From assembly GCA_023653785.1 (NCBI GenBank), contig JAMKCH010078942.1, positions 1 through 64,000 of the forward strand: a stretch of DNA of 64,000 nt, given 5' to 3'. Below are positions 1 through 11,961 of the stretch, one piece after another. The DNA is from Ophioderma brevispina. Its lineage: Eukaryota > Echinodermata > Ophiuroidea > Amphilepidida > Ophiodermatidae. Position 1 is the first letter of the stretch. Every line of letters starts with the position of its first letter. The position numbers and the translations under genes are program-made. The notes below the pieces were generated by a model. That model was not told the DNA's origin. It searched no databases and saw nothing but the letters and a program-made list of their open reading frames with translations.

Positions 1-320
1 GACAACCTGTGGTACATACTTGTCCGCCCTGCTGCACACACACATGTACACGTATGTACAATGACATACAAATTGGTTTCTTGGGGCTTGCTTTGAGCAA
101 TGTTAATACTGTTAATTATTGTTCAAATATGTTAATTAACTTATTTTGTGACATTTGTTTTACAACACACATACTGTAGACACACACCTACAACATACAC
201 AGAGAGAATGGGCACAGACAGGATAGAGACATAGACACCCATACACAGACACACATGCATGCATGGCACGCACGCACGCACACACACACACCCAATGCAC
301 ACACATACACACACTACACA
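1..320. repeat. CA-rich microsatellite region
   Basis: Irregular CA/CATA/CACG tracts run through this stretch and are densest from about 180 to 320. They are mixed with simple-sequence variants and contain no open frame of note. The first bases of the window (AACCTGTGGTACA) recur near 8,272, just after a family D MITE, so the window may start at the edge of a dispersed repeat. Confidence 0.8.
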
Positions 321-1589
321 TAAAGGTTAGTGGATCAGAATTCAGACAGTTATTTAAATTGAGAAAGAAAGATTTTTACTGGTAGAGGATATTATACTAT
401 CTACTGAAGAAAGTAAATTAACTTGAGGCAGTCACTTAGTGTCAATTCGATGGGTTATCATGGGCTTATCATGGAAAAAACACAAATTTAACATTCTGAG
501 GAAATATAACCATTTTTTCACAATTACTCATGTGCAGAAATGAGAGAAAGTTGAACGGACGTTCCCTTCTGATTCATTTTAAGACTCTTTACTACGCATT
601 GCATATTGCACTCTGACCAGAAGGTGTTGAGCCTGGAAAATACCAACAGACATTATGTGGGCCTTGCAGGTAAGTGACCCTAATTAGTGTAAACAAACAC
701 AATTGCAAGCACACTGATTGACACAACCTAACATAGCGCTACATGAAGGACAAGTGATAGAGGAAGGCTTGCCAGAGGCTTACTGTGATTGAATTTTTGC
801 TATTCCCAAAAACTTTCATTGCCATTTACAATGCACACCTCCAAAAGGGCTGTATGACACGCAAGAACAAATTCCAACTAATTTGTTTGTTTCCGACCCT
901 AACTTGGCTTTCACAACCTTTCTTGTCACCAAACGAAAACGCTGCATTAATTTTCCCACGTCCACCAAACACACATGCGGAAATTTCAAAGACATTACGA
1001 TATAAAGATAAACACTCGATTTCACAACCATTGGCTTCAAAACCCCAGTCGTATAGACGCACAATACGTTTTGTGTCTAAAAAATGAAATGCATGAAACC
1101 ACTTAATTAAGCTAAATCTTGTTTGCATTGATGCAGACTCCTATTCCAACTGTATGACTTCACATGTTACCCCTTTATACCACTATTTAAGTTAAATCAC
1201 TCCACTATCACAATTTGTTTAGTCATATTAGTAGGGGACCAGCCTATACATGTAGATCCTGATGACCAAGCTCTGGACAACAAAGGCTAAGCTTTGAAGG
1301 CGTTTTGGGTTCCCGATAGATGTTGAATGTTTTTGGACTTGGCTTTACGGACCTGCATTTTGAGAGGGGCCAAAAAGGCTACAGGGGGTAAAAATTGAGA
1401 ACCGTCACAATTGATTCAATATGTCAGGTCCCAATTAGAACCTCGGGACAAAACCGGATTTAAAACTGGATTTACTACTTACTACAACTACACCTACATC
1501 ACAACACACACCCCCCCAACTCACCACCCCCATATACACAATAATAAACAATCGTCCCTTCTGTTGCATAAACATCACTCAACTGTTTT
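321..1589. other. unassigned stretch, no gene seen
   Basis: No coding signature, inverted termini or tandem structure was recognised. The short open frames between 785 and 1,128 overlap on both strands and have no recognisable protein character, so they are treated as chance. Confidence 0.5.
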
Positions 1590-2335
<746 letters not shown>

Positions 2336-2704
2336 GGAAGCGGTGCTGATAGATCAGGCAGGCGATGATATTGCCCATACTGTGAGCTTTAGTTGCCTCC
2401 CACGTGTCTAACGTCACCAGACCTCGGTGACGTCTTCTTGGTTGATTTGAGGCACAGATTTTCCAACTTCTGGGTGTACAGATTTCAAGCACAATCGGTT
2501 CTAAATTCACCCGGTGATTGTTATGCATAATGATGTTACTTCTGGAGTCATGTAATGTTTTAAACATAAAAAAGGAAACCATGTAAGAGCATGTAACAGA
2601 GTTAAAACCACAAAAATTTCGGGGGGCCATGTTGCATTGGACACAAACAAAAAGTGGCATGCATTCAGACTTTTGTAAGATTCGTAATGACTCTAGCATC
2701 ACTC
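2336..2704. other. unassigned stretch
   Basis: A minus-strand open frame of 130 codons spans 2,310-2,702. Its C-terminal end adjoins the coiled-coil relict and could be its N-terminal continuation (NQPRRRHRGLVTLDTWEA). The rest shows no recognisable domain, and nothing else is seen. Confidence 0.35.
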
Positions 2705-3122
2705 AGAAAAGAGTGAGGGATAGTGTTGAGATTAGGGTTAGAGATAGGGAGAAGAAAGGGATAGGTGAGATTAGGGTTTAGTTTAAGATAGGAGAGAAGA
2801 GTATATGGTAGGAATGAGATTACGGTTAGAGAGAGAACTAGAACTCTGAAGGATAAGATTGAGATTAGGGTGAATTGTAAGGGGTACGGTAGAGATTAGG
2901 GTTAGAGACTGTATAGAAGTGTTAAAATGCATGGTTGAGATTAGTGTTAGAACAAGGACAGAAGGGTTAAGGGGTAGGGTTGATATTATTAGTGAAAGAG
3001 TAAGGGCCAGAGTTAAGATTAGGGTTAGAAATGGGACACAAAGTATTAAGAGGTACATGTAGGGTTTAGGGGTAGAGATAGGCTGAGAAGAGATGGGCTG
3101 AGAAGAATTACGGTTAAGGAGC
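2705..3122 (+). repeat. degenerate TTAGGG-like G-rich minisatellite
   Basis: The phrase GAGATTAGGGTTAGAGA and variants recur roughly every 40-60 bases (near 2,728, 2,768, 2,815, 2,860, 2,895, 2,938 and 3,017), separated by purine-rich filler. The plus strand is strongly purine-biased. The animal telomere hexamer TTAGGG occurs inside many units, but units are long and diverged, so this is an interstitial minisatellite, not a telomere tract. It ends at the target duplication of the next element. Confidence 0.7.
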
Positions 3123-3130
3123 ATGAATTG

Positions 3131-3394
3131 CAGGGCCGTACGCAGGATTTTTTACGGGGGGGTTGCGGGTCTTCGAAAAAGTAGACCTTTTTTGGAAGAA
3201 AAAAAATGGACCTAACTCCCCTAAAATTGTCCTTTTTTGGACGTTTTGAAGATCTCATCACCAAAATGTGGACTTTTTCATCATATTTTCAATAAATTTT
3301 TTACCTTTTTATCAAAAAAATCGGCAAAAAGTGGACCTTTTTCCCCTTTTGTGGAATTAGGGGTAGAATTCCCCCCCCCCCTCATACGGGCCTG
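3131..3394. mobile_element. hAT-type MITE with perfect 8-bp TSD
   Basis: A 264-bp element starts CAGGGCCGTACGCAGG and ends CATACGGGCCTG, an imperfect terminal inverted repeat. It is flanked on both sides by ATGAATTG (3,123-3,130 and 3,395-3,402), an exact 8-bp target site duplication. CAG...CTG ends with 8-bp duplications are characteristic of hAT. The interior repeats GTGGACCTTTTT-like phrases and ends in a C-run; it encodes nothing, so it must have been mobilised in trans. Confidence 0.85.
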
Positions 3395-3539
3395 ATGAAT
3401 TGTGATGTGCATTATAATACTGAAAAATGTATTTATTATTAATCTTTAAATTAACAAGAGGCAGATGTAGCCAAGTAGTTCACAGAATTCCTTTTGAATT
3501 TTATTTTGGTGAATGATTCACAGTATATAGATCTACATC

Positions 3540-3835
3540 CAGTGGATGCTTTGAATCAATCCCAGAATGCATTGCAGTGTGCCTATACTGTACTGTATAA
3601 TACTAATATACATGTCAGTATTTTGGGATAAAATGTGTTCAAGAAGTTTAAGAACCAAAAGACATTTCATGATCATGCTAAAAATTCCCTAGGTACTAGC
3701 ACCTTTTTAGCTAAAATGAGTGTAAATGTCAGGGTTTTTATGTGTTAGGAATAGGATTTTCGTGGGATCACACAACCTTATTGAAGTGAAATTTCCCCAA
3801 ACTGGTGCACTGTGGGGTTGACTCAATACACCCTC
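3540..3835 (+). mobile_element. MITE family D, copy 1
   Basis: The left end has AATCCCAGAATGCATTGCAG and the right end has CTGGTGCACTGTGGGGTT, roughly inverted (consensus AATCCCAxAATGCA). Two further copies (7,795-8,285 and 29,065-29,285) share both ends and the internal phrase GGGATCACA. Superfamily and exact duplication are not resolved. Confidence 0.65.
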
Positions 3836-3960
3836 TGATGTGCATCAATCACTGTTTGTCAGTCACCATGAGCATCTGGTTGGGAAGGCACTGTTTGACA
3901 CTGCACATATCACACCCAACTAATTTTCTACCTAGATCACAGAGTTCACATAACTGTGTA

Positions 3961-4167
3961 CTGTAAAACATTTTAATTTCGCGGGTACTTTTTTCGCGAA
4001 TTTGCGATTGGTGACATTTTTGCGAGTAATAAATTTCGCGAATTTGAAATTTTTTGATGATGCTGATGTACTTGGGCAATATTTTTGTGAGGATTTAATT
4101 TCGCGAATTCTAGTTACTTGTGAAATACGCGAAATTAAGTACCTCGCAAAATTAACATGTTTTACAG
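3961..4167. mobile_element. MITE family E, Tc1/mariner-like (TA target)
   Basis: The ends are CTGTAAAACATTTTAATTTC and its near-complement ending GTTTTACAG, flanked by TA on both sides (3,959-3,960 and 4,168-4,169). The inverted similarity extends for about 40 bases and includes TTTCGCG motifs, and the 207-bp body is rich in TTTCGCGAA. TA target duplication and CTGTAAAAC ends suit a Tc1/mariner/pogo-type MITE. No transposase is present. Confidence 0.8.
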
Positions 4168-4242
4168 TATTTTACTTGGGTTGAAGTTCTACCACAGAAT
4201 CATTGAATGCAAATAATTTTTTAATTGAAGCATATAATTTAA

Positions 4243-4589
4243 AGGGGAATGGCCCGATTTAAGGATATGAAGTTTTCATTTTGATAGATTGGTCTTAACT
4301 CCAAAACCCCGTCTGTACGGTTTCGCGCCGATATTTCAATCCATTTTGATGCAAGAGCTAAAAACGTGATTTTGTAAGCCCCATAGAGTACTGTGTAAAA
4401 TTAATATTGGTCGACCAAAATGGAGCACATTTTCGCTCATAACTTCCAAACCAAACATCCTTTGGCTCTAAGATTTCGCAGGGTAAATGAGAAAAATAGT
4501 AGCTTTCTTCTGATATCGAAATGTTGACCACGTCCGGTAAAATCTGGGGCTTCTAGGTACGAGACTACTAGCGATCAGGCCATGGCCCT
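4243..4589 (+). mobile_element. TTAA MITE family C, copy 1
   Basis: A 347-bp element reads AGGGGAATGGCCCGAT at the left and ATCAGGCCATGGCCCT at the right, with TTAA on both sides (4,239-4,242 and 4,590-4,593). A diverged copy lies inverted at 47,820-48,171. The interior contains TTGGTCGACCAA, a perfect 12-bp palindrome, also present in the second copy. The ends match the TTAAAGG-type signature known from T2/Kolobok MITEs. Confidence 0.85.
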
Positions 4590-4593
4590 TTAA

Positions 4594-5290
4594 TTTTGTT
4601 GCTCTACATGTAGTTGCTTAAATCATTATTTTGTTTCTCCAGAGTTCTTTTCAATTTGAAAAGTAAAAATAGCCTAAATCTCCTGTCCTAAGTAAGTTCA
4701 GATGAACATGTACATGTAGAGTATAATTTTGGAGTGTTCAGAGAACCCGTCAACAACAGATAGCTTTTCAATATAATCTATAAAATAATTATTGACCACA
4801 TATCGAGTGGTTTCATCGAAAAACTGAATTATATTAACCATAACAATGAATTAAAACCAGCTATTCTGCCCATGCGCTATTTAAAATTCGCGCTATTGTA
4901 TAACGTGTTATGCGATACGATCGGCACGTTTGCGTCATACATAGATATTATAAGCGCGAAGCGCTAGATCGGCCCATAGCAAAATCGAACGAAGCACGAC
5001 GCATTTGGGTGCGCACTAAGCCCCTCCTATTATACCCTCTGTATTAGCTGGAGGAAAATTTCCTCCAATGATTATTCATGAGCTGAACGCGTAGTGTCAC
5101 TTGGCGCAATGTTCGTGTTACGCTGTTGCTCCGTTACGCTGATTAAAACGCGACATGACTGAGTACGCTCACGCATGTGTTTGCAGCATTTAGTTTTTCC
5201 AGTCAATACAAACAAGGAAGTGCTAAATTTTATCCTTTTTCTGTTGTGTTCTTAGTCCAGAAGTTGTTAAAAAATAATTAAAAGTTACAG
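4594..5290. other. unassigned; CpG-rich core at 4,870-5,170
   Basis: No gene is seen. The 4,870-5,170 section has many CG dinucleotides (CGCGAAGCGCTAGATCGG and similar), contrasting with the AT-rich surroundings. It also holds GGAGGAAA-A-TTTCCTCC, a perfect inverted repeat around one base (near 5,051-5,067). It could be a CpG-preserved repeat core or an unmethylated regulatory patch; no adjoining exon supports a promoter. Confidence 0.4.
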
Positions 5291-5294
5291 GAAT

Positions 5295-5598
5295 AACTTA
5301 AAAGTGAAGGATATGTTTGTAGAATTTTCATAAATTACTTTTTCCACCTGAAGAATTGACAGAAAAGGGAAAAAACGGCAGTATTCAAAGATATGAATTT
5401 CCATTCATTTAGGTTTTGTAATAAGTGTTCCTACGGACAGTAATGACTAGAATATCTGATTTTGTTCTTATTTTTTTGCTTCTAGTCTTATATGATTTGC
5501 AGGGTATGTTAGGACATCTGTACTTGTTACAGACATGCAAAAATTCTGATTTTTGATGATTTTGTTTTATTTTCAGATTTAACATATCACTGATAGTG
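5295..5598 (-). mobile_element. TTAA MITE family B, truncated copy
   Basis: The sequence matches the reverse orientation of family B from AGTGAAGGATATGT through TTTTTGATGATTTT to the terminal ATCACTGATAGTG. The other terminus is not recognisable, so this copy is truncated or strongly diverged. Confidence 0.7.
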
Positions 5599-5940
5599 AT
5601 GCATGTTCGAAATTAAGGAAAGCATGCCAAAATTATCGTATAAGGTTTTTGTTTTTGTTGTTTTGTTTTCATTTTGATAAACAATATAGGGTATAGATAT
5701 AAAATTTGCCAAATGACGATCACATAATATACAAATGATTTGAAACTGCATGGGCAGGGCGTAGTGAGAGTCATCTGATCAAGGGGTATAAACATCTACC
5801 AACTTGAGATTGGCGGCCTCGTCTGTTTTTCTGCAATTTTCCAGTGGGTCGAGGGGGGGGAGTTTTGCGAACAAGAGGATCGTACCCCCTGTATCACGGA
5901 AGTTAAAAAATAGGGGTATTCTGATGTTAAAGACCTATCA

Positions 5941-6267
5941 GTGATTTTTCTAAATCATCAAATCGAAAAAATCATCAAAAATCAATTTTCCATTATGTAA
6001 CAGTACAGGTATCCTAACTACCCTGCAAATGATAGACCAGAAGCACCTCATAGGACAGAATCGAGAGATTTTATCATTTTAGTCCGTTCGGACACTACTA
6101 AACACTAATGATGGAGAATGTATCCTTAAACACTGCCGTTTTCTCTTCCTTTTTCTGTCATTCCCTACAGCTGGAAAGTAACTTATTATGGAATTCCTAC
6201 AGACTTATCCTTCCTTTGAAGCTATCCCTTCACATTTCAATATTTTTTCAAATCACTGATAGTGTCT
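5941..6267 (+). mobile_element. TTAA MITE family B, full copy
   Basis: The ends are AGACCTATCAGTGATTTT and AAATCACTGATAGTGTCT, an imperfect inverted repeat. TTAA lies on both sides (5,937-5,940 and 6,268-6,271). The body is 327 bp. A 303-bp inverted relative lies about 340 bases upstream (5,295-5,598). It has no coding capacity; the 69-codon frame inside is repeat sequence. Confidence 0.85.
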
Positions 6268-6394
6268 TTAATAACCGAGAATTTGAAAAGTTAATATTAA
6301 ATTTAAACATATTTTGATTGAACGCGTATTTTACAGTTAAAAAAGAAAACGAAAGTTAATAAACCAAAATGTCGTCTTTTACGTAATTAAAAAG

Positions 6395-6560
6395 ATAATT
6401 TAGTAAATGCACGACAGAAAACCCAAGCATGCTTGTCTATATGGGTCGGTTTATAAGGACAACAGCTAGGCAATTTATAAAATTTTAAGTTTTGGATTTT
6501 CTTTTGGGCTTGTTTGTCCCTTCTTTTGGACTTGTTTGTCCAACGCATTTGTGGAAATTT
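6395..6560 (+). mobile_element. partial MITE family F relative
   Basis: The phrases GCACGACAGAAA, AAGCATG and TTTTGGACTTGTTTGTCCAA appear in the same order as in the family F copy at 52,560-52,670. The ends are lost, so this is a fragment. Confidence 0.45.
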
Positions 6561-6561
6561 A

Positions 6562-6658
6562 ATTCTTTCTCTTTTTTCTCTCTTTCTTTTTCTTTCTCTC
6601 CGTCTTTCTCTTTCCCTCGTTTTCTCTCTCGCTTTTCCTTTCTTTTATTTTTATTTTT
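6562..6658 (+). repeat. polypyrimidine CT tract
   Basis: About 97 bases of CTTT/CTCT/TTTC with only a few purines. Open frames through it translate to Phe/Ser/Leu runs and are artefacts. Confidence 0.85.
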
Positions 6659-6659
6659 G

Positions 6660-7790
6660 GGCGTCTTTTACAAATATATATTTAAAAACTTTTAAGGCAA
6701 AACGTGCAGCCAGAACATGCTGCAGATGATTATGAAATGTTTTCGGGGTTTTTTCAAACCCAAACTAAAATGTAAAAACATGCCCCTGTATTATAACTTA
6801 CATGAGTATAGCCCGGGCTGGGACCATTTCTTAATTGTAAAAAGGACCGGAATCAAACAACTTTATAGGAAAAGTTAATAGAATCCTTGTATTTGGTTTG
6901 GGGGGATCTTTCTCCAAAAAAAAGTGAAAAATAACCGTTTGAGAGACAAAAACATGGATTTCGAATCTTAAACATTTCCTCATTTTTATCATAAATAGGG
7001 TCCTGCATTTAGTTTTATTATTATTGACTATTACTTATTTTGCTTTTTTTAAAATCTTTATTGTAATTCTATGATGAGCTCCGCATGCATGCCAGGTAAT
7101 TAGTTGCCTAAACGTTTCTTGTCATCTGCACTGTAAACTAATTAGATGTCTTGTCTATTACAGTCCCGTCTTCAACAATATATAGAATTCAAAGAAACAA
7201 AGAAAACACCATAAGTCACAAAGGTGTCTTCCATCAAGTCATACCGAGTTAAAAATTGGCTTCAAATACACGTCTTATAAGCGGTGGGATTTTGAGGATT
7301 TCAACTTTTTATGGGCGAAAAATTACGTGTTCTCCCTTCGCTTCCGTTCAAAAATTTCTCATCCCCTGATCTTCCCTGATTTTATTAAATGTATCCATTT
7401 AAAAGTTCATGTTCCTCCCTCTCCCTGTTGAAACTTTCATACCTCCTCTCGCTTATGGTTTTTATTTTCGTATTCCCCGTATAGCCTTCAACTCCTCAAT
7501 TCCCCCTGCCGTAAATAACGACCCTTCCCTTCGAAACGGAAGGGGGCTTGCATGCGTGACTTCTTCTGTATATCCGTGTAGAGAAACGTGATTTGTGCCT
7601 AATACATATTCACTAGCGCGAATTTCAAATAGCGCATGGTCAGACAAAATGTTTAAATTCATTTTTATATGGTTAGTATAATTACATTTTTCCATGAAAC
7701 CATGTGTGTTCAATAATTATTTTTATAGCGTATATTGTAGAAGTCTTTAGTACGGTTCTCCTTTAAGGAACATGTACATGTATAACCCTA
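6660..7790. other. unassigned stretch
   Basis: AT-rich sequence with no recognisable coding region, satellite or paired termini. The short frames at 7,409-7,713 overlap on opposite strands and look like chance. Confidence 0.5.
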
Positions 7791-7794
7791 GTAC

Positions 7795-8285
7795 AACACC
7801 AGTGGGAGTTTTGACCCAATCCCATAATGCAATGTAATTTACCTATAGTCTCTACTGTACTAAACACATGTAAAACTGTTCAAGGAGATTAAAGGACCAC
7901 AACACATTTCATGATCATGATAAAAATTCTTTACATACTAACACTTTCAGGGGAAGAATTTCATTGCAGAGTGCGAGAATCAGTCTTGATTCTCACAAAT
8001 GAATTTTACGGGAATCAACTAATTTCAAAAAGTTTACGAGAATCAACATTGATTTGTGCAAATCAATTTACGAGAATCTTTGCGAGAATCGATTCTTGGT
8101 TCCTCACCGAAATTCTAGCCCTGACTTTGTGGACAAAGGTATAAAACTAAAATCCCAGTAAAATTCAGGGGTTTTATGCATAAATGTTAATAGGATTTTT
8201 GTGGGATCACATGACACTATTGAGATGAAATTTCCACAAACCAGTGCATTGTGGGATGGATGGACACAACATAACCTGTGGTACA
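7795..8285 (+). mobile_element. MITE family D, copy 2 with nested insertion
   Basis: The left end has AATCCCATAATGCAATG and the right end CAGTGCATTGTGGGAT. The internal phrases TTTCATGATCATG and TTTGTGGGATCACAT match family D copy 1. It is about 190 bases longer than copy 1, explained by an extra block at about 7,967-8,123. Confidence 0.65.
7967..8123. mobile_element. possible nested CAG...CTG insertion
   Basis: This block is absent from family D copy 1. It starts CAGAGTGCGAGAATC and ends GAAATTCTAGCCCTG, a weak inverted match, and repeats GCGAGAATC/ACGAGAATC internally. No convincing target duplication was found, so a hAT-type identity is tentative. Confidence 0.35.
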
Positions 8286-8535
8286 GCCCATAATGCAGAT
8301 TGATGATGCATGGGGGCCAGCTGATTGATAAGTTGTATAGTCTGCTGCAGAAAACTGGCACCACATTCTGTATGGTTATCCTGGATTCAGTTTCAAATCT
8401 ATTATTCATGCAATATGACAAGACTCCTGTAAGAACCAATTATAATTGCCAACAAAATTGTGGGAAGAGAGTTGAAAGGCTCATTTAGATTGTACATGTA
8501 CATGTATGTTCATATTTTTTTAATGTTAAAATTAT

Positions 8536-10481
8536 ATATGGTCGCATAATTTCATAAATTGGTCTGTCAAATATGGTGGAGATATTACACTTGTCGCACA
8601 AATTTTATGTTCAAAGTAAAATATTTCAAGTAGTACAAATGTATGACAAAAAAATTGGTGTAATTTTGTAGCTAATTTTGTTCTCTCTTTAATGCAACAA
8701 GTTCCATCTCATTTGAGTGGATAATAGCAAAGTTACGTTTAAAATTGTCCAAGTATGTCAGGGTGGAGTCGGTGGAGGAGCAGCCCATAGACTTGTACAT
8801 AAAAAACTTAAAATACACTAAATTTCTGACCTTTGTAGCTGAAGAAGTATTCACAGTAAGGAAATCGTTCTTTTTCAAAAGCATTGCTAAATACCTAAAG
8901 ATGCAAATTCTGCAAAGAAACCCCATGCATTTATACAGGGTGAGTAAAATTATACAGGGTGGAAAATACCTTTTTGTGACATTTCTAAATCTAGTTGTGT
9001 CACATCGGTAAAACGTGTCCTAATCTTGTGTTAACTGTTATATGATGTTTGAGACTGGTTATTTTGCACTGGTCATGTTTTAAACAAAATAGTATTAGTA
9101 TATGATATAGGTAATATATACGGGTGGTTGAAATTGTATAGGGTGGATGTATTTCACGACATTTTTGTGTAATTTAAATTCATCTGAGTCAGCACATGTA
9201 TCAGTCACAATATATGCTTTATTTTGTGCAGTCTGTTGGCACATATTTTAAGTGTGAATATATGCTTAATCATTAAAGCATGTAGGACAAATTATGCTTT
9301 ATACATCAGTGTTCTATTCAGAAAATGTTCCTGTGTATACGCGCAGGACCCTATTTTAAATGTGAGAAATACTAGACATGTTTAATCCAGGGAAAAACTG
9401 CCATTTTGTGGGGTCAAACTTTTCTCAACGGTTTTATGTTCCTAAACTCATACTCTTTCAAATAAGCTTGGGGGACACCCTAAATTTTTCCTAGAATCCA
9501 AGATGGCGGCCAAATTACAAATTGGTCACCAAAATTACATTAATTACATAATAGGTATGTTGCAAATTGTCATTTTCAGATTTTTCCGGTGGTTCTGATA
9601 TCCTTGACTTTTTTTTTTTTTTTTTTTTTTAAGTGTGAATATATGCTTAATCATTAAAGCATGTAGGACAAATTATGCTTTATACATCAGTGTTCTATTC
9701 AGAAAATGTTCCTGTGTATACGCGCAGGACCCTATTTTAAATGTGAGAAATACAGAAGGATTGCCTTCCATATTTATCACCCTATATGATTTTATCAAAG
9801 GAATACTGGTTTTAGAAGAGACCTACACTATTTACTTCTTGGCTACACTGTTTTTACTAATATTTTATTAGTCCAACTTCCATAGTATTAAGACACTTGA
9901 GCACCAGAAGTTTTGCTCTTTCAGGGTAATTTTATTTCTGCTCACCCTGTATAATCAAAAGAACACAAGAATATGGGTTGTATCTGTTTTGAAAGCAACT
10001 TGCTTCCATTACCAATGACCAGGAAAAGATTTACTCTGAAAAATGGCATGAAAATCTTTTATACATGTATTTTACACTTCAGAATAAACATAATTTTGAC
10101 CACCCTGTATACTTAACACAAGGTAATTTGAACTCTTACTTCCTTGCTTGTTTGAAGGGCATAAGCAATACCTTTCTGAATCCATATTTATTTTGATCTA
10201 CATATCATTCAGAAAAGGAAACCACACAGTTCACCGTGACAAGAAAAATTTAAACTTTTTTGTTGTTTCACCCTGTATATTTCTGACCCACCCTGTATAA
10301 TGAAGTTGTACTAAGCTGCTTTGGCATCATTGTAATATAAGCTTTCCAAAAATGTGTACTTTTAATGGTCTAAAATGTACTGATTAAATGTAATACTCTG
10401 TTGAATGAAAAAAGGCACATTTTTTGTTATTTTCTACCATGTAATAATTTTTAGGACCAATTTATGAAATGTGACCATATG
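8536..10481. mobile_element. 1.95-kb TIR element with mirrored CACCCTGTAT iterons
   Basis: The left end (8,536-8,564) and right end (10,455-10,480) are inverted matches: ATATGGTCGCATAATTTCAT against the complement of ATGAAATGTGACCATAT. Inside, the motif TACAGGGTG (or variant) occurs in the left half near 8,936, 8,958, 9,120 and 9,140. Its complement CACCCTGTAT occurs in the right half near 9,945, 10,103, 10,271 and 10,293. Iterons mirrored about the centre resemble subterminal transposase-binding repeats. No transposase-like frame was recognised; the frame at 8,745-9,011 has no family resemblance I can name. Superfamily is unassigned. Confidence 0.7.
9250..9753 (+). repeat. exact 123-bp direct duplication around a poly-T insert
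   Basis: Bases 9,250-9,372 and 9,631-9,753 are identical over 123 positions by eye. Between them lies 258 bp that contains CAAGATGGCGGCCA and ends in 22 T (9,609-9,630). Identity this high in a region of otherwise decayed repeats implies a very recent event or an assembly duplication. Confidence 0.85.
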
Positions 10482-10714
10482 ACAATCTGGTTTCATTTGT
10501 AGCCTTTTATTATTTACTCTTATTGGTAATTAATTATGTTGTACATTGTAACTGCAGGGAGTCCTTAGAAACCAGTTTTAGCACTGAAAGGGCTAACCTG
10601 CCTACACAAAGACAAGGTAAAAAGGTAGGTAAGTAAATCAGAGTTTTAAATCCGGTTTTGTCTCCGCTATCTAACCGGGGTGGCCGGATTCACCTCACAT
10701 TCACAGCAATACCG

Positions 10715-11014
10715 CATGCATGTCTGTAACGGGTATTAGGTATCCTAACACCCCCTGCAAGTGATAAGACTGAAAGCAACCCTAATAAGGACAAAATCGG
10801 ATGTTTTAGTTATTAGTGTCCGTATGGACACTTACTACAACACGTAATTGAATGGAGATTCCTATCTTCACACACTACTGTTTTCTTCCTTTTCTGCCAA
10901 TTTTCAGTTGCCAAAATAACTTATGAGAATTCTACAGACTACTACTTTACTTTTAAGCTATTACTGCAAATTTCAAATATTTTTACTCTTCCGGGAGAAT
11001 CACTGATAGGGTCT
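10715..11014 (+). mobile_element. TTAA MITE family B, left-truncated copy
   Basis: The order matches the full copy at 5,941: GGTATCCTAAC, CAAGTGATA, GTCCGTATGGACA, CTGTTTTCTTCCTTTT, then the terminus AATCACTGATAGGGTCT followed by TTAA (11,015-11,018). The left terminal repeat is missing. Confidence 0.75.
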
Positions 11015-11018
11015 TTAA

Positions 11019-11958
11019 AAGAAGGTGTGATGACAGCTGTTGAGGAATGGAGAAAGAGGATGTGCACCATGGTGATGAGACTACAAGCTACCTTCAAGGC
11101 CCCAGGCACAACACAAGGTGCAAAATACTATTGCTTGTAGGTAGACATAAGAAACAATGAGATGGGATGATAGAAATTATTCAACAGGAAACTGAAGGGT
11201 TGGGATTCAATGAAGTGATCGAGTCTTTAATGTGCAAGGCATTTGGAAAGACAAATGATTAAAATAGATTGACTGAGTACATATGTACAAATATACTTTT
11301 TTAAATTTGTTGAAATTCGATTAAAATATTACATTATAGCTACATGTAGTAGCATGCACATCCCCCAATTAGGCCTGAAGCAGTCACAGTTAATGAATAA
11401 ATCTTAGTCTGTACAAAGATGAGTTTTCAGAGGCTTTCAAAAGGTTGCTTCAGAAGCCAACATTCTTTATCAATCTTTGAATATTATTACTAAATTTAGG
11501 TTCTCAATTTAAATATTTATTTACATACTGCCAACATAAATTATCAGTTTGTTTACATTTGTAAATGAAATAAATACCAGATAAAGTGGAAAATAGCAAA
11601 CCTAACATTATTTTTTTTTTAATTGAGGAAATCCATTTTTGTGCATTCACAGAACCATACCCTTCAACAGTAACTCTCTGCTACTGATTCTAACTTTTAA
11701 AATTAAAAAAAATTAATATTTTTTTTTTAAATCGTCTAACAGAATTCTTCGGATATCTACTTTGTTAACAAATACTGACTGAAACGATTGCCTATAATTG
11801 CATCAAGCTTATCTGGATTTTATACACCACTACAACAGCAATTATAATGCAATTGATACAATAAGCCTATATGATCTTGAAATGGTTAAAGCCTACTACA
11901 TAGCATAAGCCAAACAGATATGACCAAAAAATCTTGATTAAAAAACATTTCATCATGT
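11019..11958. other. unassigned stretch
   Basis: AT-rich sequence with short A and T runs. No gene or repeat boundary was recognised. Confidence 0.5.
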
Positions 11959-11961
11959 ATA

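Noticed and set aside
2705..3122. True telomere sequence
   Set aside because: Units are long, diverged and embedded in other sequence; perfect TTAGGG arrays are absent.
4870..5170. CpG-island promoter of a host gene
   Set aside because: No adjacent exon or open frame with protein character supports a gene start.
6492..6729. Ser/Phe-rich open frames
   Set aside because: They translate a polypyrimidine tract.
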